From: Kondoa malvinella
Lineage: Eukaryota; Basidiomycota; Agaricostilbomycetes; Agaricostilbales; Kondoaceae
Reading direction: 5' to 3'
Assembly (NCBI GenBank): GCA_039545315.1
Contig: BCIM01000006.1
Location: 1,135,490 to 1,192,879 of the forward strand
Length of the DNA: 57,390 nucleotides
Shown: one piece after another, positions 34,193 through 46,829 of the stretch
How positions within the stretch are numbered: position 1 is the stretch's first letter
Layout of the letters: each line of letters begins with the position of its first letter
The notes under the pieces: generated by a model
Database searches by the model: none
The model's input: the letters and a program-made list of their open reading frames with translations, nothing else
What the model was told of the DNA's origin: nothing
Program-made: the position numbers and the translations under genes

Positions 34193-35449
34193 ATGTCAGC
34201 ATCCCAAATACACAATGTAGTGCAGTCGTCTGCAGTCTTCAAGCCTGACATCTTTCGCGGCAAGGTCGTCTTTTGTACAGGCGGTGGAACGCGAGCTCTC
34301 TGTCTACTTTCCCTGCGCAGCAGCTGAATCATTATTGTGCTCTTCAGTGGAATATGTAATCGAATGGTCGAAAGTCTCATGCAACGTAGGCCTCGCCTGC
34401 ATCATGGGCAGCTACTGGATAACCTTACAATGGTTGAACAGACGGCGCAGATGCTATCATCGTCGGAAGACGACCACAGGTCATTGCGGACGCTGCGAAA
34501 GCATTGACAAAGGTCAGTTTGTGTTTAGGTTGTGGTGTGCCATCGCAAATTCATCGCATGTTTAGGCGACTGGCAGGAAGTGCGTTGGCGTGTCGGCTGA
34601 TGTGCGCGACTATAGTGCAATGGAAGCGTGAGCTTCAAGCAGTAACGAACAGCCAAGCCAAACTTATCTGCTCCGTGTTCTAGTGCTGTTGCTCAAGGTG
34701 TGAAAGAGCTCGGTCGCATTGACTTTGTCGTGAGTTCCTTACAACCTCGAACAGGTGTCTAGCTAATGCTGGAGGCTAGATTTGCGGAGCTGCTGGGAAC
34801 TTTCTCGCTCCGATTGACGGCCTGTCACCCAACGCATTCGCAACTGTGATGCAAATTGATGTGGTAAGGCTGAATCTCTACGTACAGACACTCTGCTTGA
34901 CTAGTCTGTATGACAGATTGGCACTTACAACACTATGAAAGCGACACTCGCGCACGTGAAGGAAACGAAAGGCTCTTACATATCAATTTCGGCAACTCTG
35001 CATTACAGCGGCACTCCCCTTCAAGCCCATGTCTCTGCAGCAAAAGCGGGAATTGATGCTTTGTCCAGAGTCATGGCTGTTGAGTTTGGACCTCATGGTA
35101 TCAGTGCGTCAACTCGCCCAAGCAAATTCAAGTCTCATGTTTGAATGCAGGGTCCAACATCATTGCACCAGGACCGATCGAAGGTACGGAAGGCATGAGT
35201 CGATTAGCTACTGCAGAGAGGAGAAAGACTGTCGGTCAAAGTGCGCCAGTACAGCGCATGGGCAGCTTAGAAGACATCGCCAATGCGGGCGTCTTCCTTT
35301 TCAGCCCCGCTGCCAGCTACATAACAGGAATCGAGCTGGTAGTAGATGGTGGATCCTGGCACACTGGCGGAAGTGGATTTGGTCTGCCGTACCCAGAAAA
35401 TGTAATGGACGGTGCGAATTTTAGGGAGATGATCAAGAGCAAATTGTAG
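34193..35449 (+). CDS. SPS19: Peroxisomal 2,4-dienoyl-CoA reductase
   Basis: A short-chain dehydrogenase that reduces 2,4-dienoyl-CoA with NADPH, an auxiliary enzyme of unsaturated fatty acid beta-oxidation. Spliced: [43 protein letters not shown] (NADP glycine motif TGGGxGI), [110 protein letters not shown] and [13 protein letters not shown]. It ends SKL, the canonical PTS1. The usual SDR tyrosine is replaced by the HVSAAKAG arrangement, as in this subfamily. The intron inside the glycine motif, 34291 to 34347, starts GCGAGC and ends CTTCAG, a GC-AG intron. Splicing it is the only way to restore TGGGTGIC. Confidence 0.92.
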
Positions 35450-35558
35450 CTATAAGCGAGCATGAACCGTCAATTGTAACTCCAGTACAGTAACACGATC
35501 GAATTTGCATTTGTACCTGACTGCATGCAGCGTCCGCGTGAACCGAGTCCAGTGCGTC

Positions 35559-38358
35559 TTACGATACAGCCCACTCAGGGACAACGCCCCTTTGACCTGC
35601 AGCATTTATAATTGCCTGCCAGCCTTCGCCTCCTCCGTCGGCCAGCAGCTGTACCTCTTCGCCAACGTTCACAGTCCTTGCAATTGTATCCGCATGAAAC
35701 GGTTGCTAGTGACGAAAAAAGGACGACTTACAGCTCGTCTGGCCCTCCCGAGGCTTGATAGGCTACTGAAACAACAGCAATCCGGCCAGAAGTAGCGTCT
35801 GCATACACTTAGCTTGATCCAATTATCCAAGACCTCACTGACTGCGCTCTGTTTCGCCCAAGTAGGACGACGGAACAATGCCCTCTTCTCCTGCAACCGA
35901 ACGAACCTTGGACCAACCGCCAGAATCTGGCTCCAGTATCACTACCTCGTCACCTGCCAGGACAGTGATATCGCCGCCTCCACTAGATTCATATGTGAAC
36001 ATGACTTTCTGCCGCTGCTCGCCTGACGAAGGTAAAGCTGGACTGGCCATTGGCCGAGACGCTCCTGAATGCCAACTTTGTCGAGATGAGGTGCTCGCAC
36101 CGGTCGACCTTCTTGTCAAATCCATGGAGCTTCTCCTAGCACCGCCAGTGCCTAAGGTTAGACTGAACGTCAAACAGTAGTGTATGAACATTTGACGCAA
36201 GCTAACCTCGCTCGACCTTTTCTGCCGCAGGCTTTGCCGCTTGTGAAGAGCTGGATGAGCGGTGCGTCCCGAAGGAAGAGCCAAGTCGACTCCGCCGCGA
36301 AGGTTTCCGAACCCCTGCTCCGGCAGATTTGGCACCACAACTCGAAGATATCTACAAAAGAAAGTCATCAGGTCGGACAAAAGGAGTTGTCACGCTGGCG
36401 TACCACCAGGCCGCACTTTGTGTGGACCGAGATGCCACACGCTTGACACTTTGATCCGGGCTTGCCTAGGCACCAGCAGATTTCAGAAGTGGACGCTTTC
36501 CAATCGAATGGAATACTTCACCAAAGCCAAAGATATTCTGCTGGCATACAGCGCAGGCAGTGGGTATTGCAAACGCTGACGATTTGAATGAGTGTGATTT
36601 TATGTCGCCGGTATCATCTGCGCAGATTTGGGCCCAGAGGTAATAGGACAAACACGGAAAAGCGCACCTCCGAGAACATCTGAAATCACATCAAACTGCA
36701 CTGTTGCGTCCTCGACTTCTGCTCGCAAGAGGTACAGTGCACGATAATGCTCAAAGAGATCCTTCGTTATGGATCAGCCTTATAGATTAGTCAGAGTAAG
36801 GTTATCATACTCGAGCAACATCGCTAGGATCTCCTAAGCCAGTGTTCTGTGACCAGTCAGCCCGCGATGTGACTATCGATCTCGGGACTTACCTGGATAT
36901 AGGCGTCTAGCAAATCCGATGCTTTACCCAAGTCGACAGTCCGACTGGCTAAGAGTGTTTGATCTGAAAGCTCTGGAAAACTATCAACGGATGGCCGACA
37001 TGTCTTGCTGATCAAAAGTCACCCCTTTCTTTCGATGACAGTAAGTTTTGCAAGTACTGCTTGGCATCGCCTCTGAAAATCCGTGGTCGGTAGGCTAAAG
37101 CACGCGGTATAAGAAGCGCACTGATCAATCATCCGATCATCGTCGTGCCATAGTCCGCAAGCTTCGAATTTTGAGTCGGCAGGAGCATAGAAGGTCCGTT
37201 TATTTAGCTGGATATAAATGCTCTGGTCTGTAATCGGATCTATCGCTTGTATAATCGGCAGCAAGCGATCTTGCTGGTTCTTGAGGTTATCGTAATGTGT
37301 AGAGTGTTGCTGCGTGGATGACGCAAGCAATCCATTCAGGCGAGTTGTGAAGACTCTCCAAACTTGCGCCAAGTGATCTTGTACCTCAGGAATATCCTGA
37401 GTGACGGATCAGTAACATCTTTGAGCTGTCTGGCCATTACAGACACGTTGGAAGAATGTCGCCTTGTGTGCATTAACCGTTTCGAGCGACAAGCAGTAGG
37501 TGTTTTCTGCAGGACGGTAATGTTGTCGGTGAGTGAGGCCACATTGTCATCTCTGAAACGCTCACTGGCTATGCGCATTTCCTCTTCGGCCTTGCTATAG
37601 GCTTTGGCCGCTTTATCAACATCTTTGCTCTGCGCCCACGTTAGCACCACGTCAAGTTGGCAGCTTCGGAGCTCACAGAGTCTTGCTTCTGCCTGGCATG
37701 TTCAAGAGTCGAGCAGGCGGCATCGTACTTCTCCTTGGACTTGTTCCTCTATGTTGTAATTGGGGGGCCATCAATCTGATGTATCCCGCTTCCGGCGAGC
37801 AGCACTAACATGATTTGCCAAGTCATCTTGATGACCTAGCAGCTTATCATCGTAGAACGTAGTGTGCTGTTTGAGGAGCGCTGTATTCTTGGCTTCCGAA
37901 GCGCGAATCTCGCTCGCTGTTGCATCCAACTGATTCGCCAGTTCTTGTGCACCTTGAGCAATGCATTGAAAGGCTTGACGCAAGGCGACCAACCTAATTT
38001 TGATTGCGCAGCTTCATCGCTCGTAGCTAGTAGCCGCGTCCAGGCACCCATGAGAGTATGCTGTTGGGTGTATTCATCGCCATCGCGAATCTGTGTAGAT
38101 GGGCTGTCTCCTCCGATTACGGATAGAACGCGCTTTGCACGCCTCTCTTGCGTCTTTCCTATCGTCCTTGTCAGATGAAACTGCTTGTTGGCCAGATGCC
38201 GTACTGATCAAGGCCCGCAGGGCTGTCGCATGCTCGCGTTCTAGTTTGGCTTGCTCCGTGTAAAACGCTGAAGCATCTACAGCAAAGGCAAAGTAATGAT
38301 TCAGCGTCGTCGCTATGCCAGTGAACTGGTCGTGCAGCTCTCGAGACAGCTGCGACAT
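35559..38358 (-). CDS. BZZ1: Bzz1-type F-BAR protein with C1 and two SH3 domains
   Basis: A membrane-curving actin regulator of the syndapin-like Bzz1 family, acting with Las17/WASP and type I myosin at endocytic patches. The N-terminus (MSQLSRELHDQFTGIATTLNHYFAFAVDASAFYTEQAKLEREHATALRAL) is an FCH/F-BAR start. Helical exons to about 37000 complete the F-BAR. A C1 domain follows: HSFKSSAFAIPTACAVCQQNIFGFG, joined after introns to a cysteine-rich half ending in KCGLVV. SH3-1 reads VMFTYESSGGGDITVLAGDEVVILEPDSGGWSKV..GIVPSSYL. SH3-2 is split by an intron at PDEL/TVNVGEEVQLL and ends GVVPEWAVS, with the stop at 35559. More than ten introns are needed. The C1 domain is present in many filamentous and basidiomycete homologues and absent from budding yeast. 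Confidence 0.86.
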
Positions 38359-38429
38359 GGTCGTTCACATGAAAGGCTTGGTGGATGAAATAAATACAAT
38401 GACCGATCATGCGCCCTAAAGTGATATGC

Positions 38430-39594
38430 TCATGTGCTCTTCCTCCTCTTCTTCGTTGCCTGCTTCTTCTCCTCTATTGCTGTAGTTGGTTCGGCCGCTC
38501 GCTTCTTTGACTTTTTGACGTCGTCTTGGACGGGGCCTTTCGAATCAGATCCGCTGGGCGTCAACACCTCCTCTTCCTCCTCATCTGCTAGCCCAGTAGC
38601 CATGGCTTCCTGTAACGAGGCGCGCTTCTCCGCATTCGTCTCGCGCCGTTCCACATCAAATCGACCCTGCATATTGCAATTCCATATCGGCAAAGATGCG
38701 CTTGTCGAGGTCTTGACATGGAGAGCTTGCACATTCTTCCATCCGCCCAGAGGCAACTTGGCAGCGACTTGAGGAATGATTGCGAGCAGATTCTCAAGCA
38801 ATTCTGCTTCGGTATGCTGTTCTAGCGGTGTGCCAACCTTGACTGAAGTGCAGCTACCGCGACCGAGAAGAAGCGAAGTTGAAGAGATGACTTTTTCGAG
38901 TTCTGCCTTCAAATCGGTACGTTTTATGCAGATGGGCAGAGGCTGCTTTTTTGCTTCTATCCAATTACGGCCAAGAAGCTTTGGCAAGAGAGGAATGACC
39001 CGGTCGTCTGCGAGGAAGAGGTCGTATTCGGCCATGAGCTGCCGACGAGCCTCGAATGGTTTGAACTAGACGGTAACTTTTTGTTAGTCTGGTTGATTGC
39101 TTCGTAGATGATGAGACTCACTTTGCCCTTGAGCTTTTCCACTCCAACGACACGGGAGATGAAGGAGATGTTCTTTGCTTCCAAGAGGTCCTTGTATTGC
39201 CTCTGCGGGTCCTTGGTGAAAAGGCAGACGGGTGACTTTTTCGGGTCGATCAAAGCATTTGGCAGCGCTCTGAATGAGGTCTCGAGATTAGTGCTCAGGT
39301 AGACATGCCTTTTGGGAGGCCATACAATCTGACTGGCTTGATTTGGTCTCGACCAGACATCTGCTTGAGCGTTATGACCAAGTAAAGATGGTCCTCGTTG
39401 CTGATAAGCTCCGTTTCTTCCTTTGCTGCTTTCGACTTTTCCAAATGAGCGACCAGGGCTTTCACAGCTTTCGCACATTGCCCTTGGTCGACATTCAAGG
39501 TTTCCAATGATTGGACCACGGCCTTCTCCTTGGGCTGCAGTCTGGCAGGTTGCAGGAGCTTGCCTGCTCGCTTGTACGCTTTCGTGCGAGTCAT
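38430..39594 (-). CDS. Ribosomal L1-domain nucleolar protein (UTP30/CIC1/RSL1D1 type)
   Basis: Two introns only. Starts MTRTKAYKRAGKLLQPARL, then DHLYLVITLKQM, LPNALIDPKKSPVCLFTKDPQRQYKDLL, ISRVVGVEKLKGKFKPFEARRQLMAEYDLFLADDRVIPLLPKLLGRNWIEAKKQPLPICI, followed by GRGSCTSVKVGTPLEQHTEAELLEN and LPLGGWKNVQALHVKTSTSASLPIWN. This is the eukaryotic nucleolar L1-fold used in ribosome biogenesis (yeast Utp30 and Cic1, animal RSL1D1). The C-terminal tail is acidic then basic (EEEEEVL, KKSKKRAAEP, KKRRKST), a nucleolar localisation pattern. I cannot separate Utp30 from Cic1 by eye. Confidence 0.88.
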
Positions 39595-39794
39595 TCTTTA
39601 GCTGGTGTCTGCTGTTTGCACTTGGTCGAACGGGTTCAAAGCAAGAGAAGAAAAAAAGAAGAAAAGCCCTTGTTGACCAACAGCACAGAGGCGCGTACCC
39701 TTGGGACAGTCAAGTGATACTACTGCTGCTACAGACCCCGGAAGACTGCGTACAGGACAAACAGAACTCAATCTATGAGTCTGCGTCGGTCACA

Positions 39795-42483
39795 ATGATG
39801 TCAACCTATGTGATACGCGATGGCCTTATATGCGACAATCAAGGTAGAAGCGTGCTGCTCCGAGGGTGCAGCGTGTCAGGCAACGCCAAACAGCCTTCAA
39901 AGCCAGATATTCTTTCGCATCAGTCAGAGGGTCTCTATACACATCGCAATGTCTCTTTCGTTGGCAGACCTTTTCCTCTCGCTGAAGCGCCCGTACACTT
40001 TTCACGGCTACAAGATTGGGGCATGAAGTGCATTCGTCTGATTGTTCCTTGGGAAGCGATCGAGCATGGTGGACCTGTCTGTCGCGTTACTGCACACAGG
40101 CTGTCGACAAGAGTGCTGATACTTTGAACTGGAAGGGCGTGTACGATGAAGAATACATCGACTACGTTCATCAGCTGCTGCTCTTGATGCCCGAATTCGA
40201 CCTTACATGCGTCATCGACGCACATCAGGGTAGATCTATCATCAGGCTCGCCCTTTCGCGATTGAATTGATCACCTTCACAGACGTTTGGAGTCGCTTGT
40301 GCGGTGGCTCTGGCGCGCCAGGTATCTTGGGCTCTTTTCTGCGGTTGCCGGTGCCTAATTCCAAATGTATAGGCTGGACCTTGGAACTTGCTGGCTTTGA
40401 CGTCTCTGCTCTGACTGATACCTACGCTGCACACATTCATGCAGAGAACACAGAGCCTTCGTCCCCGCCGCCTTCAGCTTGGCCCACAGGTATGTACTCG
40501 TGGACAGGCAGAGTATCGTCTAATGTCTCTGTTAGGCTACCAGAAGCTAGCCTCTACTACGATGTTCACCCTGTTCTGGGCAGGCGACGAATTTGCACCG
40601 AGCTTGAGGATACCCCTGGCGCACCATGCACAAGCGACCTTCGCTTTTCCACGACGATCTGGGGCAGACAATGTTGGCATCGGTACATTTCTGCAGGACA
40701 GCATGATCGCGGCATACGCCAAGCTTGCCTCGAGACTGCAAGCGTGTTCTGCTTTGTTAGGTAGGTGTCTTTGATCGTGCTGTCATGTTCTCGCAAATTA
40801 TAGCCTGGTCGCGAAACAGGCTTTGAACCAATGAATGAACCACATCGTGGCCTGCTTGAAATACCTTCATTCCACGCCTTCTCTCCCACAACAGATTTAG
40901 CATACTGCTGGACACCATCCGCTCTACAATCAATGGCACTTGCTTCTGGATATCCTCAAAAAGTACCTTACTACGATCACGCCTTTCCTGTCACAAAGGT
41001 TGTTCGTACTGAGGTACTTAAGCCGAAGCGCTCAGCGTGGCGAACAGAGTGTATATGGAAGCAGCACGGCGTTTGGCAGTGGGACGAGTCGAAACAGGAA
41101 GCCGTCGTCATGCGAAACTCGTATTTCGAATACCTTCCTGGAACACAAGCCCCAGTCGACTTCTATACCTTCTGGTTTTCCTTTACAAAGCGCTTCGGAG
41201 AGCGTATGTGCGCTTTGCGTCCGACATGGTTCACAATGGCCGGCGCTATACCCAACGAAGTCAAGTCTATCGGTGCATTCGTAGCGTTTTAAGTTGAACT
41301 GACGATAAGGTCAGTATTCTCCTGCATGGCCTGAAGACCAACAGCCGCCGAATCTCGTGTATGCTCCGCATTTCTACGACCTTCACACTCTGTTTTCGAA
41401 AAGACTTGGCAACATGACTGTTAATGTGCAGGGGTAGGTCTGCCGCGGATTGAGGCCAAAGTCAGAGACTCTCTGATGTTATGCTTGCCTTACTTAGATT
41501 ATCTCGTGGTATGCCGTTTTGGAAAGGCCTGCACTTTGGCAGGCAGGGCATCAAGGACAAGTACGTGCCAAACCCTGACCTCACATTCTGTTTCATGAAC
41601 CCCGACCAGCTATGCTTTGCAAACTAGAAATCTGCGTCACAAGTGTCTGCCGAATTACTTTTCAGAAATTGGCACAACATTCGAGGCAAATGTAGCGCCC
41701 GCTCATAATTTTCCAGTCGACAGCCCTTCGAGAAGACGCAAGCGTAAAGATTGGCGCTGGCAAACGCGCCAAATCGATGCGTTGCTGTCCGCGATGGATA
41801 CATTGGCTGTGGGCTATGCCTTTTGGAACTACAATCCCGATAACGATGGCGATCAGCTGAGCGTGGGTCCAGTCGGAGACGGATGGAATGGTGAAGACTT
41901 CAGCTGGTGCTTCAAAACGGGAGACGGTGGGAAGGTTGGCACCAGGTGTTTAGAAGCCATCCTTGTAAGTTTTGTTCACCTCTTTCATGATTTGAGCATC
42001 GCTAAGTTTGGCTCAGCGTCCATATCCACTATGCACTGCTGGTCGTGGTCTGACATTTCGCTGGAACATGCATACACTGGATTTCGAAATGTCTTTTACA
42101 TCGGACGCGTCTATTAGCAGCAAAGAGACTGTAGTCTTTCTGCCAAGGTCCCTGTACAGTCAAGGGCAGTTGGATTGGACTTTGTCGGATGGCAAGATAG
42201 AATACGATGAAGCTGTAAGCGTGCGCGGCCCGCTCAAGGATGAACTGAACAGCGATTACAGTCGCAGCTGGCCAAGTATACATACTCGGACGATACTGTC
42301 GGCTACTTGCACTCTGTCGCATTGAGAGTGGTCGACAACGCGATAAAACGTGACCGGATCAAGTCGCGTCCACCTTCAATGGACTTGGAGCTTCATAGCT
42401 ACAGGATCGTGTTGTTGCTGGCAACAGTATGTTTACTTGGAATGTGTAGTCTCGCATATATTGAGAATAAGCAAGAATTGTAA
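39795..42483 (+). CDS. GH5 (steryl) beta-glucosidase, EGCrP2/Egh1-like, tail-anchored
   Basis: A glycoside hydrolase family 5 enzyme of the fungal ergosteryl-beta-glucosidase/glucocerebrosidase group. Motifs: ICDNQGRSVLLRGCSVSGNAK, HFSRLQDWGMKCIRLIVPWEAIEH, DLTCVIDAHQDVWSRLCGGSGAPGWTLE (joined across two introns), FEPMNEPHRG with the acid/base Glu of NEP, and EIGTTFEAN with the nucleophile Glu next to an intron. The C-terminal all-beta part includes FRWNMHTLDFEMSF and WTLSDG. Read from an acceptor near 42260, the last exon continues past the earlier apparent stop to 42483 and ends with RIVLLLATVCLLGMCSLAYIENKQEL, a single membrane helix. There is no signal peptide, so the enzyme would be a cytosol-facing tail-anchored protein. 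It cleaves steryl glucosides or glucosylceramide by family knowledge. Confidence 0.82.
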
Positions 42484-42636
42484 TTCTCAAGGTCTATTCG
42501 CGTGTCTGCGACCACGAGAACGAGAAGCTTGCATCTACACCAGCAGTGTTCTTGCTTTGCAGTGTAGCCTGCCCTTCCCTTGCGGCTTGATCTCGAACTT
42601 GTTTGTTTCGTTCAAGGGCTTGACCAATACGACACA

Positions 42637-44381
42637 ATGCTGGGCGCAAAGCGAAAGAACGTGAGTCTATGCCAGTTTCTGTCAGAAGCACCAGGGCTCA
42701 TAGATCGCAAAGCGCAACATCAAGGGCCTTCAGATTGCTGATGCGCCTACACCAGCTCCGACGACGAGCGGTCTGCCTCTTGAAGCCAAGGGTCACCGGG
42801 CGAAAGCCTCTGGCTCAACCATCTCATCTCAGTCTTCTGTATCGAACAGCTCAGACGTCTCTTCTCTCTCGGTCCCTAGCTCTGCTCTCTCAGCCTCTTC
42901 TTCGAGTCGTCCAAACAGCTATCACAGCAAGCTGAACGAACAACTGGCCAACCTCGAATTGGGAATCGAGTTCAAGCTAGATCTGAAGGCTGAAGATCTA
43001 GAACTCGTGGACGAGCTAGGATCTGGCAACGGAGGGACGGTGTCGCGAGTGCGGCATATACCAACAGGTGCCATTATGGCAAGAAAGGTCAGCGCAGTGG
43101 ATTTGATCCTTGCCAGTTGCTCATGGTAGGCCTAGGTAGTCCAAATTGAGGCCAAGCCTTCTGTCAAGAAGCAGATAGTACGGGAGCTGCAGATCATGCA
43201 CGATTGCGTACGTTCAGTACCCGCGCAGGCCAGTCGCAAGGCTCATCAATGTTGTACAGAGTTCAATATACATTGTCTCCTTTTACGGCGCGTATTTGAG
43301 CGATCCTCAGGTCTGCAGTAGGTGTCCACCGTTTACCTCATGGTGATTCAGGTCTGAAAGTCTCAAAGTGTGCATCGAGATGATGGACAAAGGGTAAGTC
43401 GACCCAACACTAGCTGAGCCTACCTCATCGACCGAACTATAGGTCTTTGGATAACATCTACAAGGACAATGGCCCTATCTCGACACCAATCCTGCAACGT
43501 ATAACTCACGCGGTCGTTTCTGGTCTCACATACCTTTACGAAGTGCACCACATCATGCACCGAGGTACTCTATTGAATTTGTCTCCAGTCTGTTGCCTTA
43601 CCTTGCTGTACCAGATGTGAAGCCATCGAATATCCTCGTGAATTCAGCTGGACAGATCAAGATATGCGACTTTGGCGTGTCTGGCGAGCTCATCAATTCT
43701 GTAGCGGATACCTTTGTTGGCACATCAACATACATGAGCGTATGTGGACCGCTCCAGACTGCAGTCGACATGTTACTGATTGCTGAAAAACAGCCCGAGC
43801 GAATCACCGGGGCGCCTTACACAGTCAAATCCGATGTTTGGTCGCTAGGGATCACGCTGATAGAACTCGCCTTGGGACACTTCCCTTTTGCACCGGAAGA
43901 AGAATCAGATCAAGACGACGGCGATTTTGACTCAACCTTGTCTCCTGTCCGTCCTGGCAACAAAGCGCAGTCATTGGCGGATGCAGATGCTAAGCGCATG
44001 GAGCGGAGAAGCATGAGCGTCACGTCCAGCACCGTTACAGCGCCCAAGGAGGAAAAGAAGAAGAAAAAGAAGGGCAACGGTGTAAGCTTAGGCGGAGGAG
44101 GGGGAGGAATGAGCATTTTGGAGCTGCTGCAGCATGTGGTAAACGAGCCAGCCCCAACACTACCTGAAGGCAAATACCCGCAAGCGATGGAAGACGTTGT
44201 GAACAGCTGTTTGGAGAAGGATGTGGATAAGCGGCCAACGCCTATGCAATTGCTGGTGTGTATTGAGCATACAATCTTTGGTGTCGGGATGTCTGCTGAA
44301 TGGTTGCTGGCGTAGAAATCCAAATGGCTGCTGAACATGGAAGATGTGGATGTTGAGGCTTGGGCAACATCTCTTCGATAG
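42637..44381 (+). CDS. MAP kinase kinase, Ste7/Fuz7/Byr1 type
   Basis: A dual-specificity kinase of the pheromone and filamentation MAPK cascade. After a Ser-rich N-terminus ([17 protein letters not shown]) the kinase domain reads [29 protein letters not shown] (catalytic Lys), [29 protein letters not shown] (HRD loop), [31 protein letters not shown] with the Ser-x-Ala-x-Thr activation site, and [23 protein letters not shown] long insert with SPVRPGNK and a Lys/Gly tract ([10 protein letters not shown]) sits before the last lobe, typical of MEKs. The last intron joins RPTPMQLL to [17 protein letters not shown]; the stop is at 44381. The first exon is only eight codons (MLGAKRKN). Introns are short, about ten in all. 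Confidence 0.92.
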
Positions 44382-44487
44382 AGGAGCCGTGAGCGATATT
44401 GGATATTGCACATTGTTCCATAGCCTACTGCATGATGCATGTCATCTCTTCTTCCGAAACTCGGCCTTCTCATTTCCATACTGCGAC

Positions 44488-46818
44488 ATGACAAACAGCA
44501 GCAGGTCTCTTCCTGCTTTCGCAGACCTGAAACCACCCATATCTGAATCGCTGTATGCCATTCGGAAGCTGTTTGGCCAGCTCTCATTTGATGTCCATGT
44601 CTCCAGTCTGCTCGCCATCAATGGTATGGGCTTTGAAAAGACCACGCCTGTCCAGGCATCGACAATTCCACTATTCATGCAGCACAAGGATGTCATTGTC
44701 GAAGTGAGCCGTCTGTGAACTGTTGCAAGAAAAGGGTTGACAGCAGAAAAAAACAGGCAGTGACTGGCTCTGGCAAGACTCTGGCATTTGCAATACCTGT
44801 TATCGAAAAGCTTTTGGCTTGCAATCCTCCATTGAAGAATAGGGAGATAGGTGCATTGATCATAGCTCCGACGAGGTGAGGATGTATTCATTTACAAGCA
44901 GGCAAATAGACTTAGGGTCTCTCGCAGAGAATTGGCAGCGCAAATCCACAACGTCTTCAACCAGCTTCTCTCTGCCCATGCATCGACATCAGATGCTACT
45001 TTGCCTCTGCCCTTGCTCATCACTGGAGGATCAACCAGCATCAAGACCGACATTGCTACTTTCTTGGAACAGGGCTCAAACATTCTCATAGGCACTCCAG
45101 GCCGATTAGAAGAGTTCTTGTTGGGCTCTAGCTCCATTGCGCAGCCGAAAGGCAAAGCACCGACAAAGAGCTTCAAATCCGTCGCCAACGTAAAACGATT
45201 AGAAGTCTTGGTTCTTGACGAAGCTGATCGCCTATTGGACCTCGGATTTGCTCCTGTTCTGACCAAGCTGCTGCATCATCTGCCAAAGCAACGCAGGACT
45301 GGCTTGTTTAGTGCTACCATGACCGACGCCGTCTCTCAATTGGCCACCCTCGGTCTTCGTAATCCCTCCAAAATCACAGTCAAGGTCCAAGAGCAAGCTT
45401 CTATTGCGGCTACGCGGACTCCTGCTTCGTAAGTATTCCCAGAAGCCCACAGCTCAGCGGCTACTCATTGCCAGACGCAGTCTATCCAATTACTATGTTG
45501 TATGCAAGGCAGATCAGAAGATAGCCCAGCTGGTGCGTCAACTACAAGTCGATTCGTCTGGTAGTCAAAGGCGCAAATACATCGTCTTCTTTTCCACCTG
45601 TGCTGCAGTGGACTACTTTTATAGAGTACGCGGCTATCAGCTTTTCCCCTTTAGTGTGTACTGAATGGCAATGTGCAGATATTATCACAGCTTGAGGCGC
45701 TGAAAGATTTCGGCATCTTCTCCTTGCACGGAAAGCAACCGCCTTCGCGCCGTACTGCTACGTTCTCTGCTTTCTCGGCCTTGCCAGCAGACCAGTGTGG
45801 AGTTCTTCTATGCACAGATATTGCGGCACGAGGACTTGATCTGCCTGATGTGGACTGCGTCATACAAGTCGATCCTCCCCAAGACCCAAAAGTCTTCAGT
45901 CATCGCTGCGGTAGAACAGCTAGGGCAGGGCGGCACGGGAGAGCGATAGTACTTCTGATAGAAGGCAGAGAAGAAGAATACATTGGTCTGCTCACTTGGT
46001 TTCTCTACATCAAGTTGGTTTGACATTCTGCCACTAGATCTGCTCAAACTGCGAGGCATCCCGGTGCAACAGGCTCCATATCTTTTAGCTAGCGGCGAAA
46101 AGCTGAACACGCCCCCCGACATGGACCCCGCTGCGCTCGATATGTGCGAATCTATGCGGGCGATAGTCCGGACTGATCGCGACTTGCTCGACAAAGTGAG
46201 TCGCCTTTATTATAGCCTTACTTGGCTGAAGTTGTGGCCTCTACGCATAGGGTGCAAAAGCTTTTGTTTCTGCAGTTCGCTCGTACTCTAAACACGACGC
46301 GTCTTACATCTTTCGCTTGGCTGACATTAAGCTCTCCGATGTCGCACTATCATATGGTCTTTTGCGTCTACCTGCTATGCCTGAATTGAAAGCACAAGAC
46401 ACTGGCAATTGGAAAGATGCCAATGTAGATGTGAGCCGGCGCGACCAAGCGGCCGCTTATCGTCAGCGCACACAGCTGATCATTTCTCTGGCAGTGGGAC
46501 AAGTACGCTTATGTGGATCCTGCGAAAGAGACTGCTCGGCAGACTGCGAAACCTGCCGCACAGGCAAAGGCACAGCTCGCCAAGCGACCGCCTCGAACTG
46601 ATCCCTGGACGAAGCAAGTTGAGAGGAAGCAGAAGAAGCTGTCTCGCAAACCCGAGTCAATTCAACCTCAAGTACAAGACATGCCTAGCAAGAGCGGGAA
46701 AGCCGAAGGTGACATCGGGGCAGAAGACGATTTCAGCGAAGATGACCGACCCAGGAGGAAGAAGCAAAGGGTTGGCGCAGGTAAACGGCCCAACATTCAA
46801 GTGGAGTTCCAACTGTAA
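44488..46818 (+). CDS. SPB4: DEAD-box RNA helicase Spb4 (DDX55)
   Basis: An ATP-dependent RNA helicase for 60S ribosome maturation. The motifs are all present: [13 protein letters not shown] (Q motif), [14 protein letters not shown] (I), IIAPTRELAAQI (Ia), [13 protein letters not shown] (Ib), [15 protein letters not shown] (II), GLFSATMT (III), [13 protein letters not shown] (IV), [27 protein letters not shown] (V) and [13 protein letters not shown] (VI). The C-terminal extension reads [33 protein letters not shown] and [17 protein letters not shown], matching the Spb4 DUF4217 region, and ends in a basic tail. About eight introns. The starts of MAPKK and SPB4 transcription units are closely packed, 106 bases between stop and start. 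Its stop is 11 bases from that of ZNG1 on the other strand. Confidence 0.94.
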
Positions 46819-46829
46819 TGCATCCGCCA

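Noticed and set aside
34193..35449. Apparent frameshift in the SPS19 glycine motif
   Set aside because: A GC-AG intron restores the motif exactly, so the gene is not a pseudogene.
39423..40127. Long plus frame of 234 codons crossing the UTP30-type gene and GH5 start
   Set aside because: Most of it is antisense to the L1-domain gene; only the part from 39795 is the real GH5 first exon.
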